Positions 1 to 12,097 of a stretch of 64,000 bases of DNA are shown here, piece after piece. The translations under genes and the position numbers were made by a program. A model generated the notes under the pieces. It was not told the origin of the DNA, did not search any database, and saw nothing but the letters and a program-made list of their open reading frames with translations. The first letter of the stretch is position 1. Each line of letters opens with the position of its first letter. This DNA is from Bubalus kerabau (taxonomy: Eukaryota; Chordata; Mammalia; Artiodactyla; Bovidae), in contig NC_073628.1 in the NCBI RefSeq assembly GCF_029407905.1, positions 43,173,501-43,237,500 on the forward strand, read 5' to 3'.

Positions 1-892
1 TATGAAGAGCCACAAATTCTCCCTTTAATTCCACATTGTGGAGCCCATTTTCTTGCTCAATTACACCTACGCTTCAATAGCAAGGGAAGGTGCACATTTA
101 GCTCACCTGGACCTCCAATCCAAAAAGGAACAAGAAACCCTGTTCAGCGGTGATGTTAAGCACTGACACTCTCCATGCACGCCAACATTATGCTCACTGC
201 CCCGAGGGAGCCAAGGTCATGACACACGCGTAGGTAAGGGACACATGATTCTTGTCTTTGGAGATCAGAATGAAGTCTTCCCTGAGCCCATTGTGCTTTG
301 GAATCTGTTGTGCTTTGTGGGCCTCACATACCCAGCTCTTTGAAAGGAAATGTGGAATAATCCAAGAGGGACAGCATGCTATTGATCTTGTTTCTAGTCC
401 TGAAGGCAGGGTCAGCTACATAATTTGCAGGGCCTAGTGCAAAATGAAAATGCAAGCCTCTTGTTTAAGCAGCAGGAAAAATGTAAGATGCTGAAATTCT
501 AAACTTTTCCCCTTCTGTGATTTCTTAACTTGTATTTTAAAAATTTTCAATGCCACTCCAAGTGAAACTTCTGTCAACACAAATTTTATTATTCATCTTT
601 ATATTATATAACAACAGTTTTAAGTGCAAACAAAAGCATTTATTTCCTTTGTGGAATCATTGAAATTACACAATTGGTATTTTGTAGCTCATGCATTCAT
701 GTGTATTTACTAGTGCAGTGGGAATGTTGGGCAAAAGTAACTCAGCTTTTTATTTCACTTCTTGGTACAATATATTCTACCAACATTCCCTGTGTTTGAT
801 GTACTGATGTGTAAGGACAAACTGAAAGGAAGATAAACTGTTGATTGCCCTACCTTTCCATTTTCTTCAATGTCATAAACTTTGGTGTAAGT
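1..892. other. Intergenic, no gene seen
   Basis: AT-rich sequence without a supportable gene. A short stretch at 405-475 (CATAATTTGCAGGGCCTAGTG) and another at 1222-1330 look like two ends of one old interspersed repeat that I cannot name; the Bov-tA at 904 lies between them. Confidence 0.5.
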
Positions 893-903
893 AGTTGGCT
901 AAT

Positions 904-1134
904 AAGGGCTTCCCAGGTGGTGCAGCGGTAAAGAATCTGCATGACAATGCAGGAGACTCTAGAGAGTCTTGAGTCTCTCTTGAGTTGCAGGTGCAACCCC
1001 TCAGTCAGGAAGATCCCCTGAAGAAGGAAATGGCAACCCATTCCTGTATTCTAGCCTGGAAAATTCCATGGACAGAGGAACCTGGAGGGCTACACTTCAT
1101 GGGGTCGTAAAGAATCAGATGCAACTGAGCACGC
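904..1134 (+). mobile_element. Bov-tA SINE
   Basis: This is a tRNA-like head (GGGCTTCCCAGGTGG) joined to a Bov-A body (GGCAACCCATTCC, GGGGTCGTAAAGA). Perfect 11-bp TSDs (AGTTGGCTAAT) at 893-903 and 1135-1145 fix both ends. Confidence 0.9.
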
Positions 1135-1145
1135 AGTTGGCTAAT

Positions 1146-2412
1146 GTGAGGAAGTGACAAGCAAGAATAGGGTTTCTTGGTTGTTTGACTTTCCTAAAAT
1201 GTCTTATCTTTGTTGAAAACAAATGTCAAGATGGGACAACAGAGCATTATGCTAAGCATCTTCCTAATCTCAGTGTTCTGCATAACTGCATCGGTCACAC
1301 ACCCGTGAAGCTGACCCTGCCGGGGGCTGACCTGAAACCCCGTGCCTCCCTTTTCCCAGCAGCTCCACGTGGTACTGACATCTCTGTTGACAGGTTCTCA
1401 TTTCTTTTACGAACTATTCAGTCTTGTTACCAGTCTCTTTCTGTTGGCGTCTTTGGTCCATTTAAATAAAATGAATAGGACAGTTATCCATGTCCCTGTG
1501 GTCCCACATTTGCCCTGAAGAAAAGCAATTGTGTTTCTTTTAGCAGTAGGAAATCGGGGAGAAGCTGGAAACCATACTGTACTCTGTGGGGAGGAGGCCA
1601 GAGTCCCAAGAAACGGGTTAAAAAAGGACTAGGTGTATCATTCTACTACAAAGTAATGATTATAAAGGTTGTTTTTTGTTTTGTTTTTTTAAGCAAATGC
1701 CTGAGAAGGGCAGAGGTCTAAAGAATTAATGGTCACCTTGTCCAAACATTCTTAAAGAATTAAAGTGTTCACTTGAGGCAAAGGGGACAGTCATTCTGCT
1801 TAATCTCATCTTCAAACTAGGATGAGGTAATCTAGGATGTAATTTTTAAACCTAAAAAAAATTATGCTACCCACAGTAAGACACAGACTATATATAGTAT
1901 ATCCCAATCACACACACACATAACTTCCATGAGTCAATCACACAAAAGTTCCATTAAATGATACACTTTACATGTATTCTGAAATTTTTTTTCTTGTAAT
2001 TTTGTTGAGACTCACCACATAGATTTCACAGCTTGATAATGGATCTCAGTCCACAGTTTGAAACACACTGATCTAGAGGAAATGAGTCTAGACGGCTTTT
2101 ACAAAGGAGGCTGGGAGCAGGACTCACATTTTACAATCAAAAGTAAAAAAATGCTACATGGTCTCTTTAACCACTGAATGTATCTCTAACCCTGTAAAGT
2201 TTCTAACTTCCCCTACTTTCATTTATCACCTGTGGGTTTACCCCGTTGTGATTTGCAGAAGATGACTGTCGTTTTGGAATTGAGCTGGTGGATTTCTGAA
2301 GAGATTCTTGGTATTTTGTGGTTATTTTCTGAGGTAGACCAAGACTTCGGATGTAAAAGCAGACTCATTTCACCATCCTCACTTCAGTCACCCCAGGCTG
2401 ATGCGAAATGTG
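1146..2412. other. Intergenic, no gene seen
   Basis: Apart from the possible old repeat half at 1222-1330, I see only unique AT-rich DNA with small poly-T and (CA)n runs. The 94-codon open frame at 1185-1469 has no recognisable domain. Confidence 0.5.
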
Positions 2413-2488
2413 TTGGGTGGGCCAAAAAGTTCATGCGGGTTTTTAAGCCACATGGAGAAACCCGAATGAACGTTTTTGGCTAACCCGA
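2413..2488. mobile_element. Palindromic mariner MITE
   Basis: About 76 bp with imperfect terminal inverted repeats, starting TTGGGTGGGCCAAAAAGTTC and ending in its diverged complement (TTTTTGGCTAACCC). These are mariner-type termini common in ruminants. It has no coding capacity and can fold into one hairpin. Confidence 0.75.
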
Positions 2489-2652
2489 TGACAAGTTAGT
2501 TGATTTCTGTGACATTTTTGTGTGATGAGTGAGGGAGTGTGTATTTGTGTTTAATTCTAAAACTAATCATGGGTTGTCAGAAAATCCTTGTGAGAAATGT
2601 CTAGCACTGTATTGGCCATTATTTGATTTTTTTGGATGCAAAAATCACTTTT

Positions 2653-2991
2653 AAAAAATTATTTATTTTTAGCTACGCTGGGTCTTTGTTGCTGCATACA
2701 AGTGTTCTCTAGTTGCGGCAAGCGGGAGCTACTCTTGGTTGCGTTGCGAGGGCTTATTGCAGGGGCTTCTCCTGGTGGAGCCCGGGCTCTAGGCTCTCGA
2801 CCTTTGGTAGCTTCGGTACACGGGCTCAGTAGTTGCCCTCCAGGCTCTAGAGCACAGGCTCAGTAGTTAACCGTGCACAGGCTTAGCTGCTCTGCAGCAC
2901 CTGGGATCCTCCCAGACCACGGATGGAACCCATGTCCCGTGCATTGGCAGGCGAGTTCTTAACCACTGGACCACCAGGGAAGTCCACAACG
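2653..2991 (-). mobile_element. CHR-type SINE (tRNA-Glu derived)
   Basis: The minus strand begins GGACTTCCCTGGTGGTCCAG and contains the tRNA-like B box region, then the long CHR body; the T-rich end is at the left. TSD TCACTTTT occurs at 2645-2652 and 2992-2999. Confidence 0.85.
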
Positions 2992-2999
2992 TCACTTTT

Positions 3000-4198
3000 T
3001 AAACTGCTAAAATTTTGCATAAAAAAATTTTATCTTTCTGAAAGACTAATTGCAAACCAAGGTTTCATAATCCCAGCTCTGAGTAGCTTACCTATGTCAC
3101 TGCATTGTTTGCCTCAAGTCCCGGAATAAAGCTGGTTGCCACAGTGGTTGTTAACTCTTGCAAGTCAAAACCCTTTGTGAAGCACCCTCTAAAATAATAA
3201 TTTATTACCTTTGCCTTAAAGTGTGAAATCCTAGTAGACAGGAGAAAATCACTTATCGATAATTGGCCAGGTGTGCAAAGCATTTCATTAATCAGGTCAC
3301 TGTATTAACTTGTGCCCTGCGATGGTTGCCACATGCTGTTCTGTGGAAAGAGTGTGTGCACCAGACTCATTAGAGAGTATATGACTTATGTCTGAGTCTC
3401 AACTTGAGAGGGTCAAATTCAGTATTTAAAAAAAAAAAACAACTCACCCAGGTGATCCTGATACACAGATTGTGCTTACCTTAAGCCAGCCCCCCACAAC
3501 TTTCCATAGTCATCTGAAACTTTCTCATGTGACTAACCAGTACCTCCCAGATGCATGTTCAGGGTTACTGGTGGGAGTGGAGGAGAATTGTTAACAGTTC
3601 TGCTGTCTGCCGAGTCACCTCTGTGTCTGGGATTTAGCACTGTTTCTGTCCCAGGTCTCAGACCAGGACCTGACTCGGCTTCCTGCTAGGACTCCCCTTT
3701 TTCTATAGCCTTTCTCTCTAGTCTTCTGGGCCACAGCCAAGATCAGGACATCCAAGAAAGCAGCTGTAAATAGGCTGGAAGTTGGCAGGGACAGTTCAAG
3801 GCCCCACATAGACGGGTCTCTCTCTTCTCCGGGGCCAGGGTCCCCACTTAGCCAATGCCCTTTCTCTTTTCTTCTGGTGGCCTTGAAAGGCTTGGGCAGA
3901 GGCTTTCCAGAAAGTCAAGTTGTTTTCTGCATTCGGTTAAATGTTTATAAAGAATTTCTACCTTCCTGAGTCACTGCCTCTCTTCTACTTCCCTTCATAT
4001 TATCTCTTGTTGAAGCTCTCATTTTAGCATCCCACAGAAATGCACGCACTGTTGTGTTTCCCTATGTTATGAAATCAGTGCTAGAGAAAGAGCTATTGAA
4101 ACACACAAGTGTTTCCTTAGTTTTTGAATCTCAATCTCAACACACTGGCTCATAGTAGACATTCAACAAAAATCGAAATGAATGAAAAATGAGCTAAA
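3000..4198. other. Intergenic, no gene seen
   Basis: Unique-looking sequence with no recognisable repeat or gene. Confidence 0.5.
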
Positions 4199-4480
4199 CT
4201 TCTCTGGTGATCCAGTGGTAGAGAATCCACCTACCAATGCAGGGCACAGGGGTTTGATCTCTGGTCCAGGAAGACTCCGCATGTCATGGGACAACTAAGC
4301 CTGCGAGCCACAAATACTGAGCCTATGCACTGCAAGTAATGGAGCTAGTTCACCGAGAGCCCCTGTTTCACAACCAGAGAAGCCACTGCGATGAGAAGCC
4401 CACGCACCACAGCTGGAGGGTGGCCCCCCTCACGCCAAGAAAGACCCAGTGCAGCCAAAAAATAAGAAGTAAAAAAATTT
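4199..4480 (+). mobile_element. CHR-type SINE
   Basis: The element starts near CTTCTCTGGTGATCCAGTGG, followed by the CHR body (GCGAGCCACAAATACTGAGC) and the GCAGCCAAAAAATAAG tail. Confidence 0.8.
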
Positions 4481-4744
4481 TTAATGTTGAAAGAAAAACC
4501 AAAACCCAAGAAAAATGAGCTAAGAAATCTTTGCTTAAGTGAATTTCTAATGGGTTTCAGGCATATGGGCTACAAATACACACACTCACAAACACACACT
4601 CAGTTTATGAACAGAGACATGAATACCACTAAACCTTTGTAAAGCTGTCCTGGGGAAAAAAAAAAGAGAAGATTTGTGCATCATTGGCCTTAATATTCTT
4701 AACCCCTAGCACATACAATGCCTGGCTTCTATTTTCTTTAGCAA

Positions 4745-4930
4745 TGTTTTCCAAATTTTAACATGCATCAGAATCATTGGGAAGGTTTGGTAAATCCCAC
4801 ATTGCTGAGCCCCATCCCAGAGTGTCTTATTCGGTAGGTTTGGGGTGGGGGCCAGAGAGTTTGCATTTTTAACGGGATCATGAGTCTGTTGATGCTGTTG
4901 GCCCAGGGACCACCCTTTGAAAACCACTGA
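4745..4930 (-). mobile_element. MER5A (hAT-Charlie non-autonomous)
   Basis: The right end reads CCCTTTGAAAACCACTG, the complement of the MER5A start. The middle holds CAGAATCATTGGGAAGG and the GAGCCCCATCCCAGA stretch typical of MER5A. Confidence 0.7.
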
Positions 4931-4954
4931 ATTTGCCATCATAGTAGCTGTACT

Positions 4955-5185
4955 ATTAGTTGAGTACTGACCATCTTATTCCCTACCATGGACTATGCTA
5001 AGTTCCTTATATGAATTATTTTACTTACCATTCAACAACCTCATGAAGTGTAAATTATTGTCCCAATTTTACAAATGAGGAATCGAAGGAGTAACGTTGT
5101 TAAATACCTGGCCGCAGTGTCGTAAGTGGCAGGCAGGGCTGAGATGTGAACTAATTTCTAACTCCGGGGCCCCTGGTTATAGGCA
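4955..5185 (-). mobile_element. MIR-like SINE
   Basis: Degenerate MIR pattern in antisense: TTACAAATGAGGAATCGAAGG, then a GTAAGTGGCAGGCAGGGCTG-like stretch. Ends are not resolved. Confidence 0.55.
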
Positions 5186-5558
5186 TGATGACAGACAACA
5201 TAGTTTGTGTGTTTTAAGTAAATATCTGACAATGTGCAGACCAGTAATTCCTCAGACGGATGCCCAGTCATATCTACCCCTGGACAGCTACCAAACACCA
5301 GCTCTACTGGAGCAAGGGGCCTGATCACCCTTGTTCCTTTTTTCCTTTTTTATATCTAGAGCCTAGAAACAAGCTCTCCCATAGTAAGTGCACAATAAAT
5401 TGATACTTGTTTAAAAATTAGTGCATATTTAAAGCATCTAGTTTTGGCAAAAAATCCTTTTCTGAATAAAGGAGGAACATGTTCACCTGTACAGACTGAG
5501 TGTTCAGATTCTTGAGTAGGGGTGGTAGGCATTTACTTCAGCATTAAGACCTTTGAAT

Positions 5559-5880
5559 GGGCTTCCCTGGTGGCTCAGTGGTAAAGAATCTGCCTGAGTG
5601 CAGGGAACACGGGTTTGATTCCTGGTCCAGAAAGATCCCACATACCATGAGACAATTAAGCCCACATACCACAACTACTGAGCCAGCACTCTATAGCCCG
5701 AGAGCCACAGCTCCTGAAGCCCACATGCCTAGAGCCTGTGCTCTGCAACAAGAGAAACCACTGGAATGAGTTGCGGTGAACCTCACTAAAGAGGAGCCCC
5801 TGCTCACTGCAACTGGAGAAGGCCTGAATGTGGCCACAGAGACCCAGCGCAGCCATAAAATAAATACATTTAAAAAGAAA
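5559..5880 (+). mobile_element. CHR-type SINE
   Basis: Head GGGCTTCCCTGGTGGCTCAG is followed by the CHR body (CACAACTACTGAGCCAG, GCAGCCATAAAATAAATAC). The tail is A-rich. Confidence 0.85.
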
Positions 5881-6012
5881 TTGTCATTTAAGAAAAAAAA
5901 AAAAGACCCGTGAACTAGAAAGCTCTAGTATGTATAAGATTACACGGGTTAGTGTTTCTCAAAGGGCAGTTCCCAGACCAGCAGCATTAGCATCACTTGG
6001 GAACTTGCCTAG

Positions 6013-6399
6013 GGGCTGCCAGACTTAGCAATAAGATACAGGATGCCAAATTAAGTTTGAATTTCAGATAAAACAATAAATAATGCAATACTTAGCAACA
6101 AGCCTGTGTGTGTTCAGTTTCTTGGTCATGTCTGACTCTGTGACCCCCACGGACTGTACAGACCACCAGGCTCCCCTGTCCCTGGGATTCTCCAGGCAAG
6201 AATACTGGAGTGGTTGCCATTTCCTCCTCCAGGGGATCTTCCTGACCCAGGGATGGAACCCGCATCTCTTGAGTCTCCTACGTTGGCAGGCGGGTTCTCT
6301 ACTACTGCGCCTCCTAGGAAGCCCCACTTACAACATACTTATAATTAAAAGTTATTCACGATTTATCTGAAATTCACATTAAAGATATTGGCAACTCTT
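6013..6399. mobile_element. Palindromic DNA transposon (MER53-like) inside MER5A
   Basis: GAATTTCAGATAAA on the left is mirrored by TTTATCTGAAATTC on the right, and GCTGCCAGACTTAGCA by a diverged TTGGCAACTC. TA flanks both ends, as expected for a Tc1/mariner-type target. A Bov-tA at 6101-6325 interrupts it. The MER53 assignment is from memory. Confidence 0.5.
6101..6325 (-). mobile_element. Bov-tA SINE
   Basis: Bov-A body in antisense (GGAGTGGTTGCCATTTCCTC), ending in GCGCCTCCTAGGAAGCCCC. Near-identical TSDs ACTTAGCAACA (6090-6100) and ACTTACAACA (6326-6335) flank it. Confidence 0.85.
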
Positions 6400-7294
6400 A
6401 ACTGGTTAGAAATTAAAATGGTCTAACTCCAGACCTGCTGAATCAAGTCTGGAAGCCCATCCATCAGTGTTTGAACATACCCTACAGTTGATTCTGTCAA
6501 ACCTGAGAGTGAAAACCACTGCTTTGTTGACCTAAAGCAGGCTCAGCAGAATCTGGCCAGCAGTCCTTGGGGTCAAGTTTTCAGGACACAGCCACACCCT
6601 TCATTTTACTTATTTTACTTACTCTCTTATGTATATACTTTTAAGTTCCCTGCCCTCTTGGAACTTATATTCTAGTTGTGGGTGGTTGTGTTAATTCTAT
6701 CCTCAGCTTTAATTAACAACAAAGTCAGCTAAAATTGGCTTAAACAATAAAGGAATGTATTATCTTGCATAACCAGAAGCGCAGAGGGAGGGTGTTCTCT
6801 GGGGCTGCTTGGTTCCACAAGTCTTGGTGTTACAAGGGCATCTCAGCACAAAGACCTTCCGGCTCAGGAAACCCAAAACATTTGCTACCTGGCCTTTTAC
6901 AGAAAAACATTTATTTGACCTTGACCTAAAGAGAACTTTTTCAGTTGACAGAAGCAGGTCCTCAGCCTTCTGTAACAGGTGCTGGAAGCTGAGGCAGCAC
7001 AGACGCTGAGGTTCTGAATTTATGGAAAAGTCCCTTCTAAGCTCCCACGCAGGCATTGCTGTGGTCTTTAGCTCCTAGTGGGGAAGGTGGCAGAAGAGGG
7101 GTGAGAGAGCAGATAAAGGAGAGTGCCTAGTGCCAGAACACCTGGCTGTGTGCACCCTCTGCTGGAGAGTTGGCAGAATATTCTGGAACACAGACCATCT
7201 CAACAAACGTGCAGAGAATCTACTATCCGCAAGGTACTGGGGAGCAAACAGTCCTTTTCCTGAAGGGTTCACAGCAGGAGTAGTCAGGCTTGGG

Positions 7295-7455
7295 GACTTC
7301 CCTGGTGGTCCAGTGGCTAAGATCCCATGCTCCCAATGCAAAGTGCTCGGGTTCAATCCCTGGTCAGGGAACTAGATCCCACATGCTGTGACTAAAGAGA
7401 TTGCTCGTGCCACAACTAAGACCCAGCACAGCCAAACAAATAAATAAATATTCAA
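7295..7455 (+). mobile_element. Short CHR-type SINE
   Basis: GGGACTTCCCTGGTGGTCCA head, GGTTCAATCCCTGGTCAGG B-box region, GCACAGCCAAACAAATAAAT tail. Confidence 0.8.
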
Positions 7456-7562
7456 AAGTATAGTCTCCCTAATTAGATCTTTATGACATTTAATCAAGTG
7501 TCAAATGCAGACATACTCAGTGATTATCAATATACTTCCATTCGTTCAGCAAATGAGATGCT

Positions 7563-7965
7563 TCAGTTCAGTTCAGTTCAGTTGCTCAGTTGTGTCTGAC
7601 TCTTTGTGACCCCATGAACTGCAGCACGCCAGGTCTCCCTGTCCATCACCAACTCCCGGAGTCCACCCAAACCCATGTCCATCGAGTTGGTGATGCCACC
7701 CAGCCATCTCATCCTCTGTCGTCCCCTTCTCCTCCCACCCTCAATCTTTCCCAGCATCAGGGTCTTTTCAAATGAGTCAGTTCTTCACATCAGGTGGCCA
7801 AAGTATTGGAGTTTCAGCTTCAACATCAGTCTTTCCAAAGAACACCCGGGACTGATATCCTTTAGGATGGACTGGTTGGATCTCCTTGCAGTCCAAGGGA
7901 TTCTCAAGAGTCTTCTCCAACACCACGGTTCAAAAGCATCAATTCTTTGGCGCGTACTAGAGGGT
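7563..7965 (-). mobile_element. BovB LINE, 5'-truncated 3' end
   Basis: The antisense BovB 3' end begins with repeated TTCAG units and runs through the CATCTCATCCTCTGTCG and GGCCAAAGTATTGGAG blocks to AATTCTTTGGCG. AGATGCT at 7556-7562 and 7966-7972 is a plausible TSD. Confidence 0.85.
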
Positions 7966-8984
7966 AGATGCTGAGCTTGTCACCGGAGATACAGCAGCAG
8001 GCAAACCAGACACGTGCTCTGCCCTCTTGGAGCTTATATCCTAGTGAGAGTTGTGTTCATTAGAACATCAGCTGTAACAACAAAGTTATTTTTATCTCGT
8101 TACTCTGCCTTCCTGATTGTGTTTTTTTCTCAGATTGTTCTCAGGTTGTTTCAAGATGATTGATCCAACTCCAGGTGCCATTTTCAGATATATCAAACAG
8201 AGAGAGAAAGTGACCAACTTTTCATGTGACTTTCTTAAGACCAAGAAACCTCTCTCAAAAGCTCCCAGCAGACTTCCTCTCAGGTGTCGCTGACCAGAAT
8301 TGGGTTATAGGATTGACCCTAAAACAGTCACTGCCAAAGAAATGGAAATTTGTCAATTAGATTAAGCAGGATCTTCTTCTGGGGCTCCTGAGTCTTACGG
8401 AGGAGGGGTTCCTGAACGAAACTGTGGTTAACAAGGAAGAAGGGGGGAAATGGATGTTAAACAGATAACTACCAGTATTCATTATAGGGAAGGAAAATTA
8501 ATCAATAAAAGGTGATTACAGATAGTGACAGAACTCCATAGAAGTTAGCTTTTGCTACATAAAAAAACATCTCAAATTTATTTATCTTATGATTCTGTTT
8601 GGGCTGAGCTCAGCTGAGTGATTCTTCTAGTCTTGACAGGGTTCACTCCTGTGTCTGATGAGCTTCAAGTCAGGTAGCTCTGCTCCTGGGGTTTGACTGG
8701 TTGTTGGCTGAGGTAATGAGGCCAGATGTCTCTTGTTATCCAGTGAGCTATCCTTGGGCTGTTCCTGCAGCAGATTGACAAAGTTCCAAGAACTAGAGCA
8801 TCCGCTTGCAAATATTTTTGAGGTGTGGGCATGGAAAGGGCATAACATCACTTCTGTTGTATTCTTTTGCTCAGATCAAGTAGGAAGACTAAGAGGGTAA
8901 ACAGACAGACTCTGTCTCTGGAAAGTCATACTGCAAGATCATGGACACAGGAAGAGGAACAATTTGTGCTATTTTTGCAATCTA

Positions 8985-9143
8985 CTTGGTTTGGGAAGAT
9001 ACGCTGGAGGAGGACATGGCAACCCACTCCAGCATACTTGCCTGGAGAATCCCATGGTCAGAGGAGCCTGGCAGGCTACAGTCCAGAGCGCTGCAAGAAG
9101 TCAGACAGAACTGGAGTGACTTAGCATGTACACATGCACAGGT
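8985..9143 (+). mobile_element. Bov-A monomer fragment
   Basis: Bov-A body without the tRNA-like head: GGCAACCCACTCCAGC, GGAGAATCCCATGG, GAGGAGCCTGGCAGGC. Confidence 0.75.
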
Positions 9144-9582
9144 GAGAAGGTGAGTAACAGCAGAAAGCCATTCAGATCTCGCTTCAGGACAGAACTATCA
9201 CGTGGAAAGTTTCAAACCACCAGTATATCTTTTTCTGAGCTGAACTTCTTGTACCATATGATTGGTATTAATGATTTGTTTTAGGCATCAGAAGTTCAGA
9301 GGCTGTGAGGCTGTTACTGAAAACAATAATGTTAAAGAGGTAGAGGCTCACGGAATATTCACTGATGGTAATTTTAAAGATTATATAGTCCACTTCCTTT
9401 TCTCACTTTTATAAAATCAGATTTTGTTATTAATATAATATAGGCATATATACAATTTTAAAAAATCAAACAGGGTAAAAAAGTTTTAAGCAAAATACAG
9501 TGGTTTTCTGCTCATGATCTATTCCTCAGAAACAAGCACTTTCAACATTCTTAGCTGTGTCATCTTGTATTTCCCTGTCAGA

Positions 9583-9847
9583 TGATCAGATCAGATCAGT
9601 CGCTCAGTCGTGTCCGACTCTTTGTGACCCCATGAATCGCAGCACGCCAGGCCTCCCTGTCCATCACCAACTCCCGGAGTTCACTCAGACTCACGTCCAT
9701 CGAGTCAGTGATGCCATCCAGCCATCTCATCCTCTGTCGTCCCCTTCTCCTCCTGCCCCCAATCCCTCCCAGCATCAGAGTCTTTTCCAATGAGTCAACT
9801 CTTCGCATGAGGTGGCCAAAGGACTGGAGTTTCAGCTTTAGCATCAT
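9583..9847 (-). mobile_element. BovB LINE 3' terminal fragment
   Basis: Antisense BovB terminus starting with a (GATCA)n-like end and GTCGCTCAGTCGTGTCC. It continues to GGCCAAAGGACTGGAG and is truncated there. Confidence 0.85.
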
Positions 9848-9957
9848 TCATATGTAATTGTTGTTCTATCCTGATTCATTCATTAGTTTTGACATATTTT
9901 GACTACATTAGAAGAGGATTTTAGCTATCCACACGTCCTTTCTTTGTCTCTCATCTT

Positions 9958-10085
9958 TATAAAAAATAAATTTACTAAAGCATAGTTGATTTACAATGTT
10001 GTGTTAATTTCTGTTGTATAGTAAAGTGATTAATATTCATATCATTTTTCCATTGTTCTCCCATCTTCTTAATGTTGTCTAGTTA
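9958..10085 (-). mobile_element. L1 3' UTR fragment
   Basis: The stretch CATAGTTGATTTACAATGTTG and following bases resemble the antisense 3' end of mammalian L1. Confidence 0.5.
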
Positions 10086-10109
10086 ACCCACATTTGGAGT
10101 TTTTATTAA

Positions 10110-10615
10110 GATAGTGGTGACAGGCTAAATAATGCTCTCCCCAAATAGCCAGGTCCTAATCCCTAACCCTAAATAGTCAGAACCTGTGGATGTTACTTTA
10201 TTTGGCAAAAGAGATTTTGCCAATGTGATTCAGCTAAGGATCTTGAGATGGGAGATTATTCTGAATTATTTCATTGAACGTTAAATGCCATCACGAGTAT
10301 CTTTTTAAAAGGGAAGCAGAGTGATATCTGACAGAAGAGGCAATGTGAGGGCTGAAGCAAGAAGCCCCTCTGCTGACTCTAAAGATGGAGAAAGCCAAGA
10401 ACTCAGCTCTAGGATCTGGAAGAGGCAAGAGAACAGCTTCTCCCCTAGAGCCTCTGGACGACAACTGCAGCCTCGGTGGCAAGTTGTTTTCGGCCAGGGG
10501 AAACTGATTTCAGCCTCTGACCCCTGGAACAGTAAGAGAATGCTTGCTGCTTTAAGCCACCAAATTTGTGGCGTTTTGTTACAGCAGCCATACAGAACAA
10601 ATACATTCACGTAAA
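10110..10615 (+). mobile_element. MLT1-like (MaLR) solo LTR
   Basis: Recognisable MLT1 blocks in order: CCAGGTCCTAATCCCTAACC, AGGATCTTGAGATGGGAG, GCTTCTCCCCTAGAGCC and GCTTTAAGCCACCAAATTTG, ending in TTGTTACAGCAGCC. Confidence 0.75.
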
Positions 10616-11072
10616 TATTGTTGGGTGCTAAGTCATTTCATTGGCACTGGCCTAGATAACTGCCTCTTTTTCAGCTTTAGTATGCATATCTGACTTAGGC
10701 TAAGGTTTCCTCCATCCACCAGCTCCAGGAAACACCTCTCTGTATAACTTTTCATGTTGTCGGACGTGTCAAATAATTGATTCATTTTTTTTCTAACTGA
10801 AAAAAAAGTCCCTTTCAAGAAATTCCTGAATTGGGTGCTCCGGGCTTTATCTACTGGGACTTATTTTGCCCTCACTTTTGCAATTCTCTTTATCCTTCTC
10901 CTTAGTGGAATCTCTAGTGTTCTGAACCTGGATCTCATCTCATGTCTTCCTCTTTATTGTTTCTTCCCTTGTTTGGGAGGAGCACATCCAGTAACTTACT
11001 GAGAAAAGGATATATGGGAGGCAATTTTTTTTTTTTAGATTTTGCAGGTCTGAAAATATCCTTCCTTGCATC

Positions 11073-11289
11073 CATGCTCAGTCGGCTCAGTCATGTCTGG
11101 CTCTTTGTGATTCCATGGACCGTTGCCTGCCAGGCTCCTCTGTCCATCTAATATTTCAGGCAAGAGTACTGGAGTGGGTTGCCATTTCCTTCTCCAGGGC
11201 ATCTTTCCTGGCCAGGGATGGAACCTGAAGCTCTTGTGTCTCCTGCATTGTCAGGTAGATTCTTTACCACCGTGCCACCTGGGAAGCCC
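11073..11289 (-). mobile_element. Bov-tA SINE
   Basis: Antisense Bov-A body (GTACTGGAGTGGGTTGCC), then the complement of the tRNA-like head ending GTGCCACCTGGGAAGCCC. Confidence 0.85.
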
Positions 11290-11663
11290 AGTCTGTTCTA
11301 TACTTGAATATAATTTTGGATGAATATTGAGTTCAATATAGGAAATAATTTGCACTCAGAATAATGAAGGCACTTTTAGCTTTTAGCTTTCAGGGTTGCT
11401 ACACAGAGGTCAATTCACTTTGGCCTGCAATCATTGTATATAATTTTTATTTTAGCTTCATGGAATCTCTATTTAGTTCCATGTTCTGAGCCTTGGTGTG
11501 GGTTCTGTTTATATTGGTGGGTAGTCAGTGAGCCTTTTTCCTTCTGGAGAGTCATATCCTACAGCTCTGGGATTTTAATAAATTGTATTTATTTGATAAT
11601 TTACTGTCCAGTGCTTTTTTATTCTTTCAGGAATTCCCACTAAGTCAAATACTGAGCCTCCTA

Positions 11664-11866
11664 TCAGTTCAGTTCAGTCGCTCAGTCGTGTCAGACTCTT
11701 TGCGACCCCGTGAATCGCAGCACGCCAGGCCTCCCTGTCCATCACCATCTCCCGGAGTTCACTCAAACTCAAGTCCATCGAATCGGTAATGCCATCCAGC
11801 CATCTCATCCTCTGTCGTCCCCTTCTCCTCCTGCCCCCGATCCCTCCCAGGATCAAAGTCTTTTCT
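11664..11866 (-). mobile_element. BovB LINE 3' terminal fragment
   Basis: Starts CAGTTCAGTTCAGTCGCTC and follows the antisense BovB end to the CCTCCCAGGATCAAAGTC stretch, then stops. Confidence 0.85.
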
Positions 11867-12097
11867 GATCTTCGAATTTGATCATTTCTCTCTTTATTTC
11901 CGTTTCTTTCATTTTCCTCTCTTCCCTGGAAAAGTTCCTTGACCTTATCTCACTACCTTCTAAAATCTAAACACTGTCTTCTTAGCCCTCATATTTTTAA
12001 GTTCTATGGGGTTCTTTCTTGTTCTCTGACTTTCCTCTTTGATAGCATTCAGTTTTTGTTTCAGTGACACAGTCTGTTTCTCTCTCTGGATAATACC

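Larger units (their letters stand above)
5950..6525 (+). mobile_element. MER5A split by two later insertions
   Basis: The left part (5950-6010: TTTCTCAAAGGGCAG, CAGCATTAGCATCACTTGGG) and right part (6400-6525: CCAGACCTGCTGAATCAAG, GAAAACCACTG) are the two halves of MER5A. A palindromic element and a Bov-tA SINE fill the gap. Confidence 0.65.
6526..8984. other. Intergenic, old repeats only
   Basis: Outside the CHR and BovB copies, two similar fragments (about 6640-6690 and 8020-8070, both with TGCCCTCTTGGA) and an old LTR-like stretch at about 8540-8870 are present. None is gene-like. Confidence 0.4.

Noticed and set aside
904..1134. tRNA genes in the heads of Bov-tA and CHR SINEs
   Set aside because: The heads carry A- and B-box-like sequence but are SINE modules and do not fold as complete tRNA genes.
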